Notes: generated by a model from the sequence alone, not told the origin. A stretch of DNA of 64,000 bases from Thermodesulfitimonas autotrophica (GCF_003815015.1 NZ_RKRE01000002.1:620001-684000); one strand, 5' to 3'; shown: positions 26,985 to 41,290, numbered from the stretch's first letter. Program-made: numbers and translations.

Positions 26985-27782
26985 TTGCACCGCGAAGACT
27001 TAAAGCGCTTCCGCTCCTGGTTTGGCGCCTATGTCTGGCGCTTTTATACCCCTGATCCCTTAATCCGACGCGGTATCCGGTACAAAGCGGCGCACACCGG
27101 GCGGGTGTGCCGGAACATCCTCCAGATTGGGCGCTCGCTGGGCCTGGGAGAGGGCGACCTGCTTCTGGCGGAAACCATCGCCCTCTTCCACGACCTCGGG
27201 CGTTTTAAACAGGTTTTCCGGTACCGGACCTTCAACGACCGGCTTTCAGAAAACCACGCTCTGCTCGGCGTGCGGGAGCTCGAAGCCGCCGCCATCCTCA
27301 CCACCCTCGCGGCGGAAGATCGCGGTCTTATCCTCAAGGCGATCGCGCTCCACAACCTTCCGGCCCTCCCCCCGGGTCTTGAAGACCGGCAGCTCCTCTT
27401 CGCCAGACTCATCCGCGACGCCGATAAGCTCGACATCCTGGGGCTGTTCGCCGCCGAATGCGCCCGCGCCGGCGGGCCCGACCCGCTCCTCGTCGCTGCC
27501 CTTCCTGATACTCCGGGCTACTCCCCGGAACTCGTTCAGAGTCTTCTTCGGGGGGAATTGTGCAATTACGCCGCCACCAAAAATCTTAACGACCGGAAGC
27601 TCCTTCACCTCTCCTGGATTTATGACATCTATTTTCCGTACACGCTGGCGGCCGTCGCCAGGGAAGGCTACTTCCGGGCGATCATGCGCTCCCTCCCCGA
27701 CACGCCGGAAATCAGGGCTGTGGACGCCCGCCTGCAGGAACATTTGCAGCGCGCCCTCGCCGCTTGTACCCCGACCCCTTGA
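26985..27782 (+). CDS. HD-domain metal-dependent phosphohydrolase
   Basis: A 265-residue protein with the HD superfamily metal ligands: H in KAAHTGRV (about 37), HD in LFHDLGRF and D in RDADKLDILG. Such enzymes hydrolyse phosphomonoesters or nucleotides; the substrate is not indicated. TTG start with GGGGAGGAAAGAGG upstream. It is one of few plus-strand genes on this side of the origin, inserted between tRNA-Ser(CGA) and tRNA-Ser(GGA). The missing yqeK of the nadD-rsfS cluster is also an HD protein, but I see no specific resemblance. Confidence 0.85.
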   Translation: MHREDLKRFRSWFGAYVWRFYTPDPLIRRGIRYKAAHTGRVCRNILQIGRSLGLGEGDLLLAETIALFHDLGRFKQVFRYRTFNDRLSENHALLGVRELEAAAILTTLAAEDRGLILKAIALHNLPALPPGLEDRQLLFARLIRDADKLDILGLFAAECARAGGPDPLLVAALPDTPGYSPELVQSLLRGELCNYAATKNLNDRKLLHLSWIYDIYFPYTLAAVAREGYFRAIMRSLPDTPEIRAVDARLQEHLQRALAACTPTP

Positions 27783-27802
27783 TTCCCCGCTTCTTCAAAC
27801 AA

Positions 27803-27822
27803 CAAAAGGGCCGTTTTGGCCC
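27803..27822. terminator. Weak hairpin terminator between the HD gene and tRNA-Ser(CGA)
   Basis: GGGCC-GTTTT-GGCCC flanked by AAAA on one side and CTTCACTTT on the other. It could end either convergent transcript; the T-tracts are poor. Confidence 0.4.
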
Positions 27823-27832
27823 CTTCACTTTC

Positions 27833-27926
27833 TGGCGGAGAGAGTGGGATTCGAACCCACGAGACAGCTTTTGGGCCGCCTACGCGATTTCGAGTCGCGC
27901 GCCTTCAACCACTCGGCCATCTCTCC
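27833..27926 (-). tRNA. tRNA-Ser (anticodon CGA)
   Basis: Acceptor GGAGAGA/TCTCTCC, anticodon loop CTCGAAA, long variable arm, encoded CCA. Reads UCG. Lies after tadA, probably at the end of the tRNA-tadA transcript. Confidence 0.96.
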
Positions 27927-27989
27927 GTTTTTAGTTTTCGCTTGTCCGGCGTCGGTGCCGGTCCATATCTGACGGCAGCTACCCAATTT

Positions 27990-28484
27990 TTATTTTAAAT
28001 ACTGGCTGCTACTGGCGGCCGGTGTTCCCGCTTTCCGGCGCAGCTCCCGGAAGAAATGTCGCATTACCTCACGGCACTCTTCTTCCAGCACCCCGGCAAC
28101 CACCTCGACCTGGTGGTTAAAGCGCGGTTCCCGCAAGAGGTCCACCACCGAACCGGCAGCTCCCGCCTTCGGGTCGGCGGCACCGTAAACCACCTTTTTC
28201 ACCCGGAACTGAACCAACGCCCCCGCACACATCGGGCACGGCTCGACGGTAGTATAAACCACCGCCTCTGTGAGCCGCCAGTCACCGAGGCGCCGCGCCG
28301 CTTCCCGCAACGCAAGCAATTCCGCATGGGCGGAGGCGTCCTTCAGGTTTTCGCGCAGGTTGTGGCCGCGCGCGATGACCTCTCCCCCGACCACCACCAC
28401 TGCGCCTACAGGCACCTCGCCTATCGCGCCGGCTTTCTCCGCCTCCCGCAGCGCCTCCCGCATGAAATCTTCGTCCCTACCCAA
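27990..28484 (-). CDS. tadA: tRNA-specific adenosine deaminase
   Basis: Converts A34 of tRNA-Arg(ACG) to inosine. Zinc ligands H53 (with catalytic Glu55 in HAE), C83 and C86 (PCPMC) are all present in a 164-residue protein. The frame opens with TTG; AGGTGA lies about ten bases upstream. It is embedded in a tRNA cluster, and its own substrate tRNA-Arg(ACG) lies 340 bases upstream in the same direction, probably on the same transcript. Confidence 0.95.
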   Translation of the reverse strand: MGRDEDFMREALREAEKAGAIGEVPVGAVVVVGGEVIARGHNLRENLKDASAHAELLALREAARRLGDWRLTEAVVYTTVEPCPMCAGALVQFRVKKVVYGAADPKAGAAGSVVDLLREPRFNHQVEVVAGVLEEECREVMRHFFRELRRKAGTPAASSSQYLK

Positions 28485-28567
28485 CTCCGGCAGCTCACCT
28501 ACGCGTAACTGAGTCCTTGCAGAAACACAAATAGAACTGGCCCTGCCAGTCCCCGCCCTTGATTACC

Positions 28568-28637
28568 CTCTAACCCAGCTCAATCCCTATATGTAGGGAT
28601 TTCCGACCTCCGACTTCCTGCCTCCTACTTCTAAACA
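28568..28637 (-). repeat. Heptamer-repeat element downstream of tRNA-Arg(CCT)
   Basis: Minus strand: AGAAGTA, GGAGGCA, GGAAGTC, GGAGGTC in exact seven-base steps, followed by a perfect hairpin AATCCCTA/TAGGGATT (28582-28601). The element begins right at the tRNA 3' end. Confidence 0.7.
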
Positions 28638-28714
28638 TGGTGCGCCCGGAGGGACTCGAACCCCCGGCACGCGGTTTAGGAAACCGCTGCTCTATCCTCC
28701 TGAGCTACGGGCGC
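28638..28714 (-). tRNA. tRNA-Arg (anticodon CCT)
   Basis: Acceptor GCGCCCG/CGGGCGC, anticodon loop TTCCTAA, T loop TTCGAGT, encoded CCA. Reads AGG. Confidence 0.96.
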
Positions 28715-28826
28715 GTAACAGATGTCAGACGGAGGGTGTCGGATGCAGGAATCTTATTGGAATTTGCGCTTGCGAATTCCCGCCATTATTTTCCGACCTC
28801 TAACCTCCGGCCTCCAACTTCTAAAA
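28715..28826 (-). repeat. Heptamer-repeat element filling the spacer between two tRNA-Arg genes
   Basis: Minus strand left arm AGAAGTT, GGAGGCC, GGAGGTT, AGAGGTC; centre with GGAATT..AATTCC flanking GCAAGCGC; right arm TGCATCC, GACACCC, TCCGTCT, GACATCT. Both arms keep a seven-base period. It occupies the whole 112-base spacer. Confidence 0.7.
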
Positions 28827-28902
28827 TGGCGCGCCCGGAGGGATTCGAACCCCCAACCTACAGATCCGTAGTCTGTTGCTCTATCCATTGAGCTACGGGC
28901 GC
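28827..28902 (-). tRNA. tRNA-Arg (anticodon ACG)
   Basis: Acceptor GCGCCCG/CGGGCGC, anticodon loop CTACGGA, encoded CCA. A34 is the known target of TadA, encoded 340 bases downstream; as inosine it reads CGU, CGC and CGA. Confidence 0.96.
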
Positions 28903-28905
28903 GAA

Positions 28906-29003
28906 TGGCGGAGAGAGCGGGATTCGAACCCGCGACAGAGGGTTTCAAGCCCCCTGTAGTCGCTTAGCAGGCGACCGCCTTCGACCTGCTCGGCCATCTC
29001 TCC
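28906..29003 (-). tRNA. tRNA-Ser (anticodon GCT)
   Basis: Acceptor GGAGAGA/TCTCTCC, anticodon loop CTGCTAA, very long variable arm, encoded CCA. Reads AGC/AGU. Three bases separate it from tRNA-Arg(ACG), so they are processed from one precursor. Confidence 0.96.
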
Positions 29004-29105
29004 GGGTAACAGATGTCAGATGCAAGATGCCAAACACCTTGGAACTGGCTTCGCCAGTTCCTTCCCTTTTTCCAACCTCCAACATCTGGCCTCTAACCGC
29101 CAACC
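29004..29105 (-). repeat. Heptamer-repeat element between tRNA-Ser(TGA) and tRNA-Ser(GCT)
   Basis: Minus strand left arm with GGTTAGA, TGTTGGA, GGTTGGA units; centre hairpin GGAACTGGC/GCCAGTTCC; right arm GCATCTT, GCATCTG, ACATCTG. It fills the entire spacer. Confidence 0.7.
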
Positions 29106-29195
29106 TGGCGGAGGGGGTGGGATTCGAACCCACGGAACCACAGAGGGTTCAGCGATTTTCAAGACCGCCTCCTTAGGCCGCTCGGACACCCCTCC
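29106..29195 (-). tRNA. tRNA-Ser (anticodon TGA)
   Basis: Acceptor GGAGGGG/CCCCTCC, anticodon loop CTTGAAA, long variable arm, encoded CCA. Reads UCA and other UCN codons. First gene of the cluster and nearest to the promoter. Confidence 0.96.
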
Positions 29196-29206
29196 TATGC
29201 TTTTTT

Positions 29207-29236
29207 ACTATAGCATACCGGCCCGGCGGGTGTCAA
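29207..29236 (-). promoter_or_regulatory. Strong promoter of the tRNA-Ser/Arg-tadA cluster
   Basis: Perfect TTGACA (29231-29236), 18-base spacer, TATAGT (29207-29212) preceded by TGC (extended -10), on the minus strand, 12 bases before the first tRNA. Confidence 0.9.
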
Positions 29237-29315
29237 CTAACGCGCGCTGGGTACAAAGGCGTACCGCAAAAACGCCGCCCGACCCAAAACGCGGCCGTTA
29301 TTTCCCCGGTCCGCC

Positions 29316-29346
29316 AAAAAGATTAGGCCGCTGCGGCCACGGCCGC
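29316..29346 (-). terminator. Terminator of the toxin-antitoxin pair
   Basis: On the minus strand GGCCG..CGGCC hairpin at the end of the Doc-like gene, then TAATCTTTTT. Confidence 0.65.
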
Positions 29347-29741
29347 TACAAAACGGCAGCTGGCCCCTCCTTCGGCCTGCTCCGGCCGCGCAGCCAAGCC
29401 GCCACCGTGCGCCAGTCGCCTTTCCCGGCCGCCGCTATCATTTCCACCAGTCCCATCGCGGACTGGACCCGCAAGCCAAACCGGTCCAGGAGCAAAAGTG
29501 CGGCGGCAAAGGCCGTGGGCGCGTTATTATCGTAAAAAGGCTTCCCGGCTAAGATACCCGTCAGGAGTACCGCGGCCTTCTCAAAGGGTGCCGGGTAGAG
29601 TTCCCTGCCTCCCACCGTGGCGCAAGGCCGCTCAAGAGCTCTCTGGAGAAGGGATAGCGCCCGCACGCCCTGCCGCCCGCCGATTTCTTTGGTAATCCGG
29701 TAGTGGAGGTAAAGCACCTCCTCAACCATCAGCGGTTTCAT
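29346..29741 (-). CDS. Doc/Fic-like toxin with altered active-site motif
   Basis: A 131-residue protein with the Doc layout: N-terminal helix VEEVLYLHYRITKEIGG, LLQRALERP, and the Fic-motif position. Doc toxins phosphorylate EF-Tu through a motif near HxFxDxNKRT. Here it reads KPFYDNNAPT (67-76): the histidine is Lys, and the Lys/Arg anion-hole residues are Ala/Pro, while Phe, Asp, Asn and Thr remain. It may therefore be inactive or use altered chemistry. It overlaps the AbrB-type antitoxin start/stop by four bases, the usual toxin-antitoxin coupling. Confidence 0.8.
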   Translation of the reverse strand: MKPLMVEEVLYLHYRITKEIGGRQGVRALSLLQRALERPCATVGGRELYPAPFEKAAVLLTGILAGKPFYDNNAPTAFAAALLLLDRFGLRVQSAMGLVEMIAAAGKGDWRTVAAWLRGRSRPKEGPAAVL

Positions 29742-29983
29742 TTCTTGAGCTCCCGCAGCACTCCGGCGTACTCGTTGATAAATTCCTCAACCTGCTTGGC
29801 AAAATCGCCCGCTATCCCCGACCCGTCGGCTCCCGTAAAGGGCCGGAGGACGATTTCTCCGCGCTGCCGGTCGACGGAAACGGCAACCCGGCTGCCCTCG
29901 GTTAGTTCTAATTCCCGCAACATTTCCTGCGGCAGGGAAATCACCAGGCTATTACCGGCCCGGAAAACCTTTCGTACTTCCAT
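29738..29983 (-). CDS. AbrB/MazE-type antitoxin
   Basis: An 81-residue protein with an N-terminal swapped-hairpin DNA-binding domain (VRKVFRAGNSLVISLPQEMLRELELTEGS region, about 3-50) and a C-terminal helical tail (DFAKQVEEFINEYAGVLRELKK region) that probably wraps the toxin. It precedes and overlaps the Doc-like gene. The pair has its own promoter with nearby inverted-repeat sequence, consistent with autoregulation. Confidence 0.85.
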   Translation of the reverse strand: MEVRKVFRAGNSLVISLPQEMLRELELTEGSRVAVSVDRQRGEIVLRPFTGADGSGIAGDFAKQVEEFINEYAGVLRELKK

Positions 29984-29995
29984 ATACCATCCTAA

Positions 29996-30050
29996 CTACG
30001 TCGTAATTACTGTTAGTACAATTATAAATAGGCAGCTGGTGCCCTTTCAA
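29996..30050 (-). promoter_or_regulatory. Promoter and possible operator of the toxin-antitoxin pair
   Basis: TTGAAA (30045-30050), 18-base spacer, TATAAT (30021-30026) on the minus strand. Between it and the antitoxin start lie the palindrome TACG-T-CGTA and flanking CTAAC/GTTAG, a plausible antitoxin binding site. Confidence 0.65.
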
Positions 30051-30105
30051 GAAAAATTTGCTCCGTAAGTACTCGCTAATACGGTAGCGCCGGCATTTAG
30101 TTTTA

Positions 30106-30114
30106 TGCTATACT
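30106..30114 (+). promoter_or_regulatory. Extended -10 element of the orphan transcription unit
   Basis: TGC followed by TATACT (30109-30114) on the plus strand. No recognisable -35 box. It points toward the 18-codon frame about 200 bases downstream. Confidence 0.4.
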
Positions 30115-30315
30115 ATTATTTTGTTGAGGAAAAAATTGGTGCTTGCCAACACTATAGCGCTGGCGGCGTAACGTTTCCAAACGGTCAACACGGGCTACGC
30201 GGCACGCCTCTGCCGGAAATTTCTGACACAACTGCCGGCTCTTCCGCATAACCATTTTATTAACGGCGTCTCGGGGGCCCCGCGCCCACATGCACCAGGA
30301 GGGAGGTGCCGGGTG

Positions 30316-30372
30316 ATGCTGCACAAACGCTTCTTCCTGCGGCCAGTTACACATTGCAAAGAGGGCTGCTGA
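30316..30372 (+). CDS. Possible 18-residue peptide, unknown
   Basis: ATG preceded by AGGAGGGAGGTG, an unusually strong ribosome site lying in the loop of a small hairpin (GCACC/GGTGC). The peptide MLHKRFFLRPVTHCKEGC is basic and ends in two cysteines. A hairpin follows 38 bases after the stop. I recognise no family. It could be a real small protein, a regulatory leader without a following gene, or chance. Confidence 0.3.
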   Translation: MLHKRFFLRPVTHCKEGC

Positions 30373-30409
30373 CGGCGGCCCGCAGACCGAGCAGGCTGGT
30401 TTACAGCAC

Positions 30410-30436
30410 AAAGGGCAGCCGCTATAGCTGCCCTTT
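30410..30436. terminator. Hairpin between serS and the orphan unit, probable bidirectional terminator
   Basis: A perfect ten-base stem AAAGGGCAGC/GCTGCCCTTT with a seven-base loop. T-tracts are short on both strands, but it is correctly placed to end serS (minus) and the small plus-strand unit. Confidence 0.6.
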
Positions 30437-30506
30437 CCTATTCTCGTCGTCTGCATACGCCTTTCCCCATGATTTTGCGGCGTCCTTCTGTACCGGCAAG
30501 CCCCCC

Positions 30507-33382
<2,876 letters not shown>

Positions 33383-33390
<8 letters not shown>

Positions 33391-34537
33391 CCTGCCCACC
33401 TCCCGCTAGGACAGCCTGCGCCGCCGCCACCCCTGCGCCTAGAGTCACCGGGTAGCCGAATTTTTGCAGCCCTATTTCAAGGACGCCCAGGGCCCCTAAG
33501 AGGTCCACCGCGTCGATGTAGCCCATGTGCGAAATACGGAAAATACGCCCCTTGAGCTGCGCCTGCCCGCCGGCCAGCAGCACCCCGTATTCCTTAAGAA
33601 GGAGCCGCCGGAGGTCGTCGGCGTTCATCCCTTCCGGCGCCCAGACGCCGGTTACCACCGGCGACGCGCACGCATCGGGTGCCAGGAGCTTTAGCCCCAG
33701 CGCCCGCACCGCCGCCCGGGTAGCCTGCGCGAAAATTCGGTGGCGCGCGTAAACATTCTCCAGACCCTCGTCCAGAATCATGTCCAGCGCGACGTCTAAC
33801 CCCGCAAAAAGAGATACCGCCGGCGTGTAAGGGGTATTAAACTTCGTGAGGGACTTCTTCGCCGCCGGCAGGCTCAAATAGTAGCGCGGCGCGCGCCCTT
33901 CGTTTATCGCCTCCCAGGCCCGCGGGCTGACGCTTACCATCGCCAGGCCTGGCGGCACCATGAGTGCCTTCTGCGAAGCCGTTACCAGGATATCGACGCC
34001 CCAGGCGTCAGCCTCTATCTCGATACCCCCGAGGCTCGAAACCGCGTCCACCAAGAGGAGCGCTCCGTAGCGGCGCGTCAGCTCCCCAATCGCGCGGATG
34101 TCGTTGACCACGGTGGTTGAGGTCTCGTTGTGGGTGGCCAGCACCGCCTTGTATTTCTGGCTCTTGAGCCGCGCCTCAACCAGCGCCACGTCAACCGGAT
34201 TGCCCCAACCGAACTCAAGCGCGTCCACGGCGGCACCGTAAATCTTGGCCAGCTCGGCAAATCTTTCGCCAAATTTTCCGGTTACGAGCGCCAGGACTCT
34301 ATCCCCGGGATTTACAACGTTGGCCACCGCCGCTTCCATACCGCCCGTCCCCGAACAGGTTAAAACGTAAACCTCGTTCTGCGTCCCGAAAACCTTGCGC
34401 AGCTTCTCCTCGAGACGCCGATAGAGGTCCGCAAACTCCTGCGTCCGGTGCCCGATCAACGGCCGGGCCATCGCTTCCGCTACCTGCGGCGGCACGGGTG
34501 TAGGACCTGGAATGAAGAGCCGCATCTTCTTTGCCAT
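33383..34537 (-). CDS. Class V aminotransferase, probably serving serine synthesis
   Basis: PLP enzyme of 384 residues related to serine-pyruvate/alanine-glyoxylate aminotransferases. N-terminal LFIPGPTPVPP, TCSGTGGMEAA for phosphate binding, DAVSSLGG with the PLP Asp, and SQKALM with the Schiff-base Lys. It overlaps serA, so phosphoserine or a related transamination is likely (inference); no classical serC is in the window. ATG start with GGAGG 13 bases upstream; an ATG four codons later is an alternative. Confidence 0.9.
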
Positions 34538-34563
34538 CTCTTGGTTTTGCCCTCCAAAATAAA

Positions 34564-34596
34564 TTATTAATAGTTAATAAGTTAATAGTTAATAAG
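34564..34596. repeat. A/T-rich tandem heptamer/octamer repeat
   Basis: TTAATAG and TTAATAAG units alternate four times between pdxT and the aminotransferase. Its base composition contrasts with the GC-rich surroundings. It may act as a UTR element or be slippage-prone DNA. Confidence 0.7.
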
Positions 34597-34615
34597 GAAG
34601 CACAAGAAAAAGTGC

Positions 34616-35227
34616 TTACCTGTCCGCAGGGATCGCCAGCCCGGCTACTTCGTTGACGAAGTAGCGGTGCAGGCGCAGGTCATCGGTCAACTCCGGATGA
34701 AACGAAGCCGCTAAAAGTCTACCTTGCCGAACCAGGATAACCTTTTCCGCTAAACATGCCAGGACCTCGACTCCCGGGCCGACGCGAGTAATATAGGGCG
34801 CCCTGATGAAAACACCGCGAAACGGGGGCGGGCCCAGAACTGAAACCGTCAAATCAACCTCGAAGCTGTCCACCTGACGCCCGAAGGCGTTCCGCCGTAC
34901 CGTCACATCCATCACGCCCAAGCGGGGCTGAGCCGAACCCTCGATCTCCCGGGCCAGCAAGACCATACCCGCACAGGTTCCGAAGACCGGCAATCCCGCA
35001 GCAACGCGCGCCAAGAGTGGCGCCATCAGGCCGAAGACGTTTAACAGGCGACCGATGGTGGTGCTCTCGCCGCCCGGAATGATCAGAGCGTCAATCGCTG
35101 CCAGATCCTCCGCCTTTAAAACAAGGGGGGCGCTAACCCCAAGCCGCTCCAACGCCCATTTATGCTCCCGAAAGGCGCCCTGTAGCGCCAGCACTCCCAC
35201 CCGTGGGGACGAAGATTCTGTCTCCAT
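34616..35227 (-). CDS. pdxT: Pyridoxal 5'-phosphate synthase glutaminase subunit
   Basis: Releases ammonia from glutamine and channels it to PdxS. Class I glutaminase triad: Cys85 in GTCAGM, with His and Glu in SFHPEL near the C-terminus; GGEST oxyanion motif at 52-56. 203 residues. It follows pdxS by 76 bases and provides PLP synthesis upstream of two PLP enzymes, the aminotransferase here and the decarboxylase near 19 kb. Confidence 0.97.
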   Translation of the reverse strand: METESSSPRVGVLALQGAFREHKWALERLGVSAPLVLKAEDLAAIDALIIPGGESTTIGRLLNVFGLMAPLLARVAAGLPVFGTCAGMVLLAREIEGSAQPRLGVMDVTVRRNAFGRQVDSFEVDLTVSVLGPPPFRGVFIRAPYITRVGPGVEVLACLAEKVILVRQGRLLAASFHPELTDDLRLHRYFVNEVAGLAIPADR

Positions 35228-35303
35228 GGATACCCGACCTTTCCCCGTTCAGTGTTTCTTATTCCTTAAAATTATTTAAAAACTGCGTTGCTGCGGCGGA
35301 AAT

Positions 35304-36200
35304 TCACCAGCCGCGGTCCTGCATCCGCTCGTGGGGCTGGATGGTTGAGATCTCAATCCCGGGCATCGCCTCGCCTAAATCCTTGGAAACCTCGGCGAGC
35401 ACCTGCGGGTCGTTATAGTAAGTCGTTGCCGCCACGATCGCCCGCGCCCGTTTCACGGGGTCTTTGGACTTAAAGATACCCGACCCGACGAAGATGCCAT
35501 CCGCACCGAGCTGCATCATCAAAGCAGCATCCGCAGGTGTGGCGATACCGCCCGCCGCGAAATTCACTACCGGCAAACGTCCCGTTTCCGCGACCTCCTG
35601 CACCAGTTCGTAAGGCGCGCCCATCTCCTTGGCTGCGCGCACTAACTCATCCCGGCGCATCCCCTGCAAACGCCTTATCTCCCCCATGACGAGCCGCATG
35701 TGCCGGACCGCTTCCACCACGTTGCCCGTACCTGGCTCGCCCTTTGTCCTAATCATCGCTGCCCCCTCGGCGATCCGCCGGAGAGCCTCTCCTAAATTCC
35801 GTGCCCCGCAAACGAAGGGGACTTTGAAAGCGTGTTTATCGATGTGGTACTGGTCATCGGCAGGTGTCAATACTTCACTTTCGTCTATGTAGTCCACGCC
35901 GAGTGCCTCCAGGATCTGCGCCTCAACGAAATGACCGATGCGCACCTTAGCCATGACGGGAATGGTTACCGCGTCCATGATCCGCAGGATAACCGTGGGG
36001 TCCGCCATTCTGGCTACCCCCCCTGCCGCCCGGATATCGGCCGGCACACGTTCCAGCGCCATTACCGCGCAGGCACCCGCCTCTTCGGCGATTTTTGCCT
36101 GCTCCGGCGTGGTGACATCCATAATTACGCCGCCTTTGAGCATTTCCGCCAGGCCCTTTTTGACCGTCCAGGTTCCTTTCTCCACTGCCGCTCCCCCCAT
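35304..36200 (-). CDS. pdxS: Pyridoxal 5'-phosphate synthase subunit PdxS
   Basis: Barrel enzyme building PLP from ribose 5-phosphate, glyceraldehyde 3-phosphate and ammonia. Highly conserved: [32 protein letters not shown], the catalytic Lys in AKVRIGHF and [14 protein letters not shown]. 298 residues. ATG at 36200 follows AGGGGAAG closely. First gene of pdxST, with a promoter and a leader hairpin upstream. Confidence 0.97.
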   Translation of the reverse strand: MGGAAVEKGTWTVKKGLAEMLKGGVIMDVTTPEQAKIAEEAGACAVMALERVPADIRAAGGVARMADPTVILRIMDAVTIPVMAKVRIGHFVEAQILEALGVDYIDESEVLTPADDQYHIDKHAFKVPFVCGARNLGEALRRIAEGAAMIRTKGEPGTGNVVEAVRHMRLVMGEIRRLQGMRRDELVRAAKEMGAPYELVQEVAETGRLPVVNFAAGGIATPADAALMMQLGADGIFVGSGIFKSKDPVKRARAIVAATTYYNDPQVLAEVSKDLGEAMPGIEISTIQPHERMQDRGW

Positions 36201-36220
36201 CTTCCCCTGACAAACAAGAA

Positions 36221-36253
36221 TACCCTGCCCGACCGGTGGCCGGTTACAGGGTA
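36221..36253 (-). promoter_or_regulatory. Hairpin in the pdxS leader
   Basis: TACCCTG (outer) pairs with CAGGGTA, enclosing CCGG-CCA-CCGG, just after the pdxS promoter. It could stabilise the mRNA or serve as an attenuator; no T-tract follows. Confidence 0.4.
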
Positions 36254-36255
36254 AT

Positions 36256-36283
36256 TTTATAACTTTTATTCGTCAAAAAGCAA
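36256..36283 (-). promoter_or_regulatory. Promoter of pdxST
   Basis: TTGCTT (36278-36283) and TATAAA (36256-36261) on the minus strand, 16 bases apart. The -35 box is part of the T-tract of the upstream terminator. Confidence 0.55.
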
Positions 36284-36319
36284 TAGGCCCCTCTTAAGGA
36301 ATGAATCGCCGCGGGCCTA
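36274..36319 (-). terminator. Terminator of the universal stress protein gene
   Basis: TAGGCCC and GGGCCTA form a stem on the minus strand that includes the usp stop codon, followed by TTGCTTTTT. The loop is long (about 22 bases). Confidence 0.6.
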
Positions 36320-36769
36320 CCTCACAATTGTTACGGGCACCGGAGACAGCTGAACAACCTTGTAGGCGACGTTACCTAGGACGAGGCTGATCATTCCAAA
36401 GCCCCGGGCACCGATGACAATCTGGTTAAAACCCCCCTCTTGGGCGCACTTGATGATTTCCTCTGCCGGCTCCCCTTCGCGGATCATAGTCTCAGGCGTG
36501 ACGCCCTGCGCGCGCAAGAGCGCTGCCGTTTCCTCAATTACCCGCGCGGCCTCTTCCCGGAAAAGCGCGGTAAACTCTTTCTGAAGCGCTTCCGGTTGCT
36601 CTTTGACCCGCCAGTAAAAATGGCGTCCCGCAAAACTCCGCGGCACGGTAATAACCGTAAGGACAGTAATGGTAGCCCCGGGTATCATCCGCGCGAGCGC
36701 AGCGGCAAAGGCAGCCGCTTTACGCGCCGTTTCGGAACCATCTGTGGGACAGAGGATCTTGTAGGCCAT
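36317..36769 (-). CDS. Universal stress protein UspA family
   Basis: ATP-binding stress protein of 150 residues. Start MAYKILCPTDGSETARKA; C-terminal nucleotide motif GARGFG...NVAYKVVQLSPVPVTIVR corresponds to the G-2x-G-9x-G(S/T) region, with GMISLVLGN lacking the typical serine. Located 78 bases after gyrA, whose transcript it may share. Role under stress inferred from family only. Confidence 0.9.
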   Translation of the reverse strand: MAYKILCPTDGSETARKAAAFAAALARMIPGATITVLTVITVPRSFAGRHFYWRVKEQPEALQKEFTALFREEAARVIEETAALLRAQGVTPETMIREGEPAEEIIKCAQEGGFNQIVIGARGFGMISLVLGNVAYKVVQLSPVPVTIVR

Positions 36770-36847
36770 TTTCTTCCCCCCAAAATTTTGGGCCGGCAGA
36801 TTCCGCCACACTCTGAAAGTGGCTGCGCGGCCGCAAAGCAACAGCGC

Positions 36848-39262
<2,415 letters not shown>

Positions 39263-39324
39263 TAGACCGCGCTCCTTTCAGTTCTGACTGTGGTTATTAC
39301 GCGTTAGAACAGTATGAACGGTAG

Positions 39325-41280
<1,956 letters not shown>

Positions 41281-41284
41281 CTAC

Positions 41285-41290
41285 ATTATA
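41285..41290 (-). promoter_or_regulatory. Extended -10 (TGCTATAAT) of the gyrB promoter
   Basis: Minus strand, about 50 bases before gyrB. A weak CTTTGG lies 16 bases upstream. Just downstream GGGG/CCCC forms a small leader hairpin. Confidence 0.6.

Larger units (their letters stand above)
30051..30506. other. Long non-coding stretch after serS with an isolated small transcription unit
   Basis: 456 bases between the toxin-antitoxin promoter and serS. It contains a plus-strand extended -10 element (30109-30114), a folded leader, an 18-codon frame (30316-30372) with a strong ribosome site, and a hairpin at 30410-30436. A cysteine-rich minus-strand open frame here crosses the hairpin and is probably spurious. 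Confidence 0.5.

Noticed and set aside
28568-29105. CRISPR array
   Set aside because: The repeats are degenerate heptamers with no fixed repeat length or unique spacers, and no cas genes lie nearby.
30103-30456. Cysteine-rich 117-codon minus-strand open frame after serS
   Set aside because: Its first codons run through the perfect terminator-like hairpin at 30410-30436, the ribosome site is weak, and no domain is recognisable.
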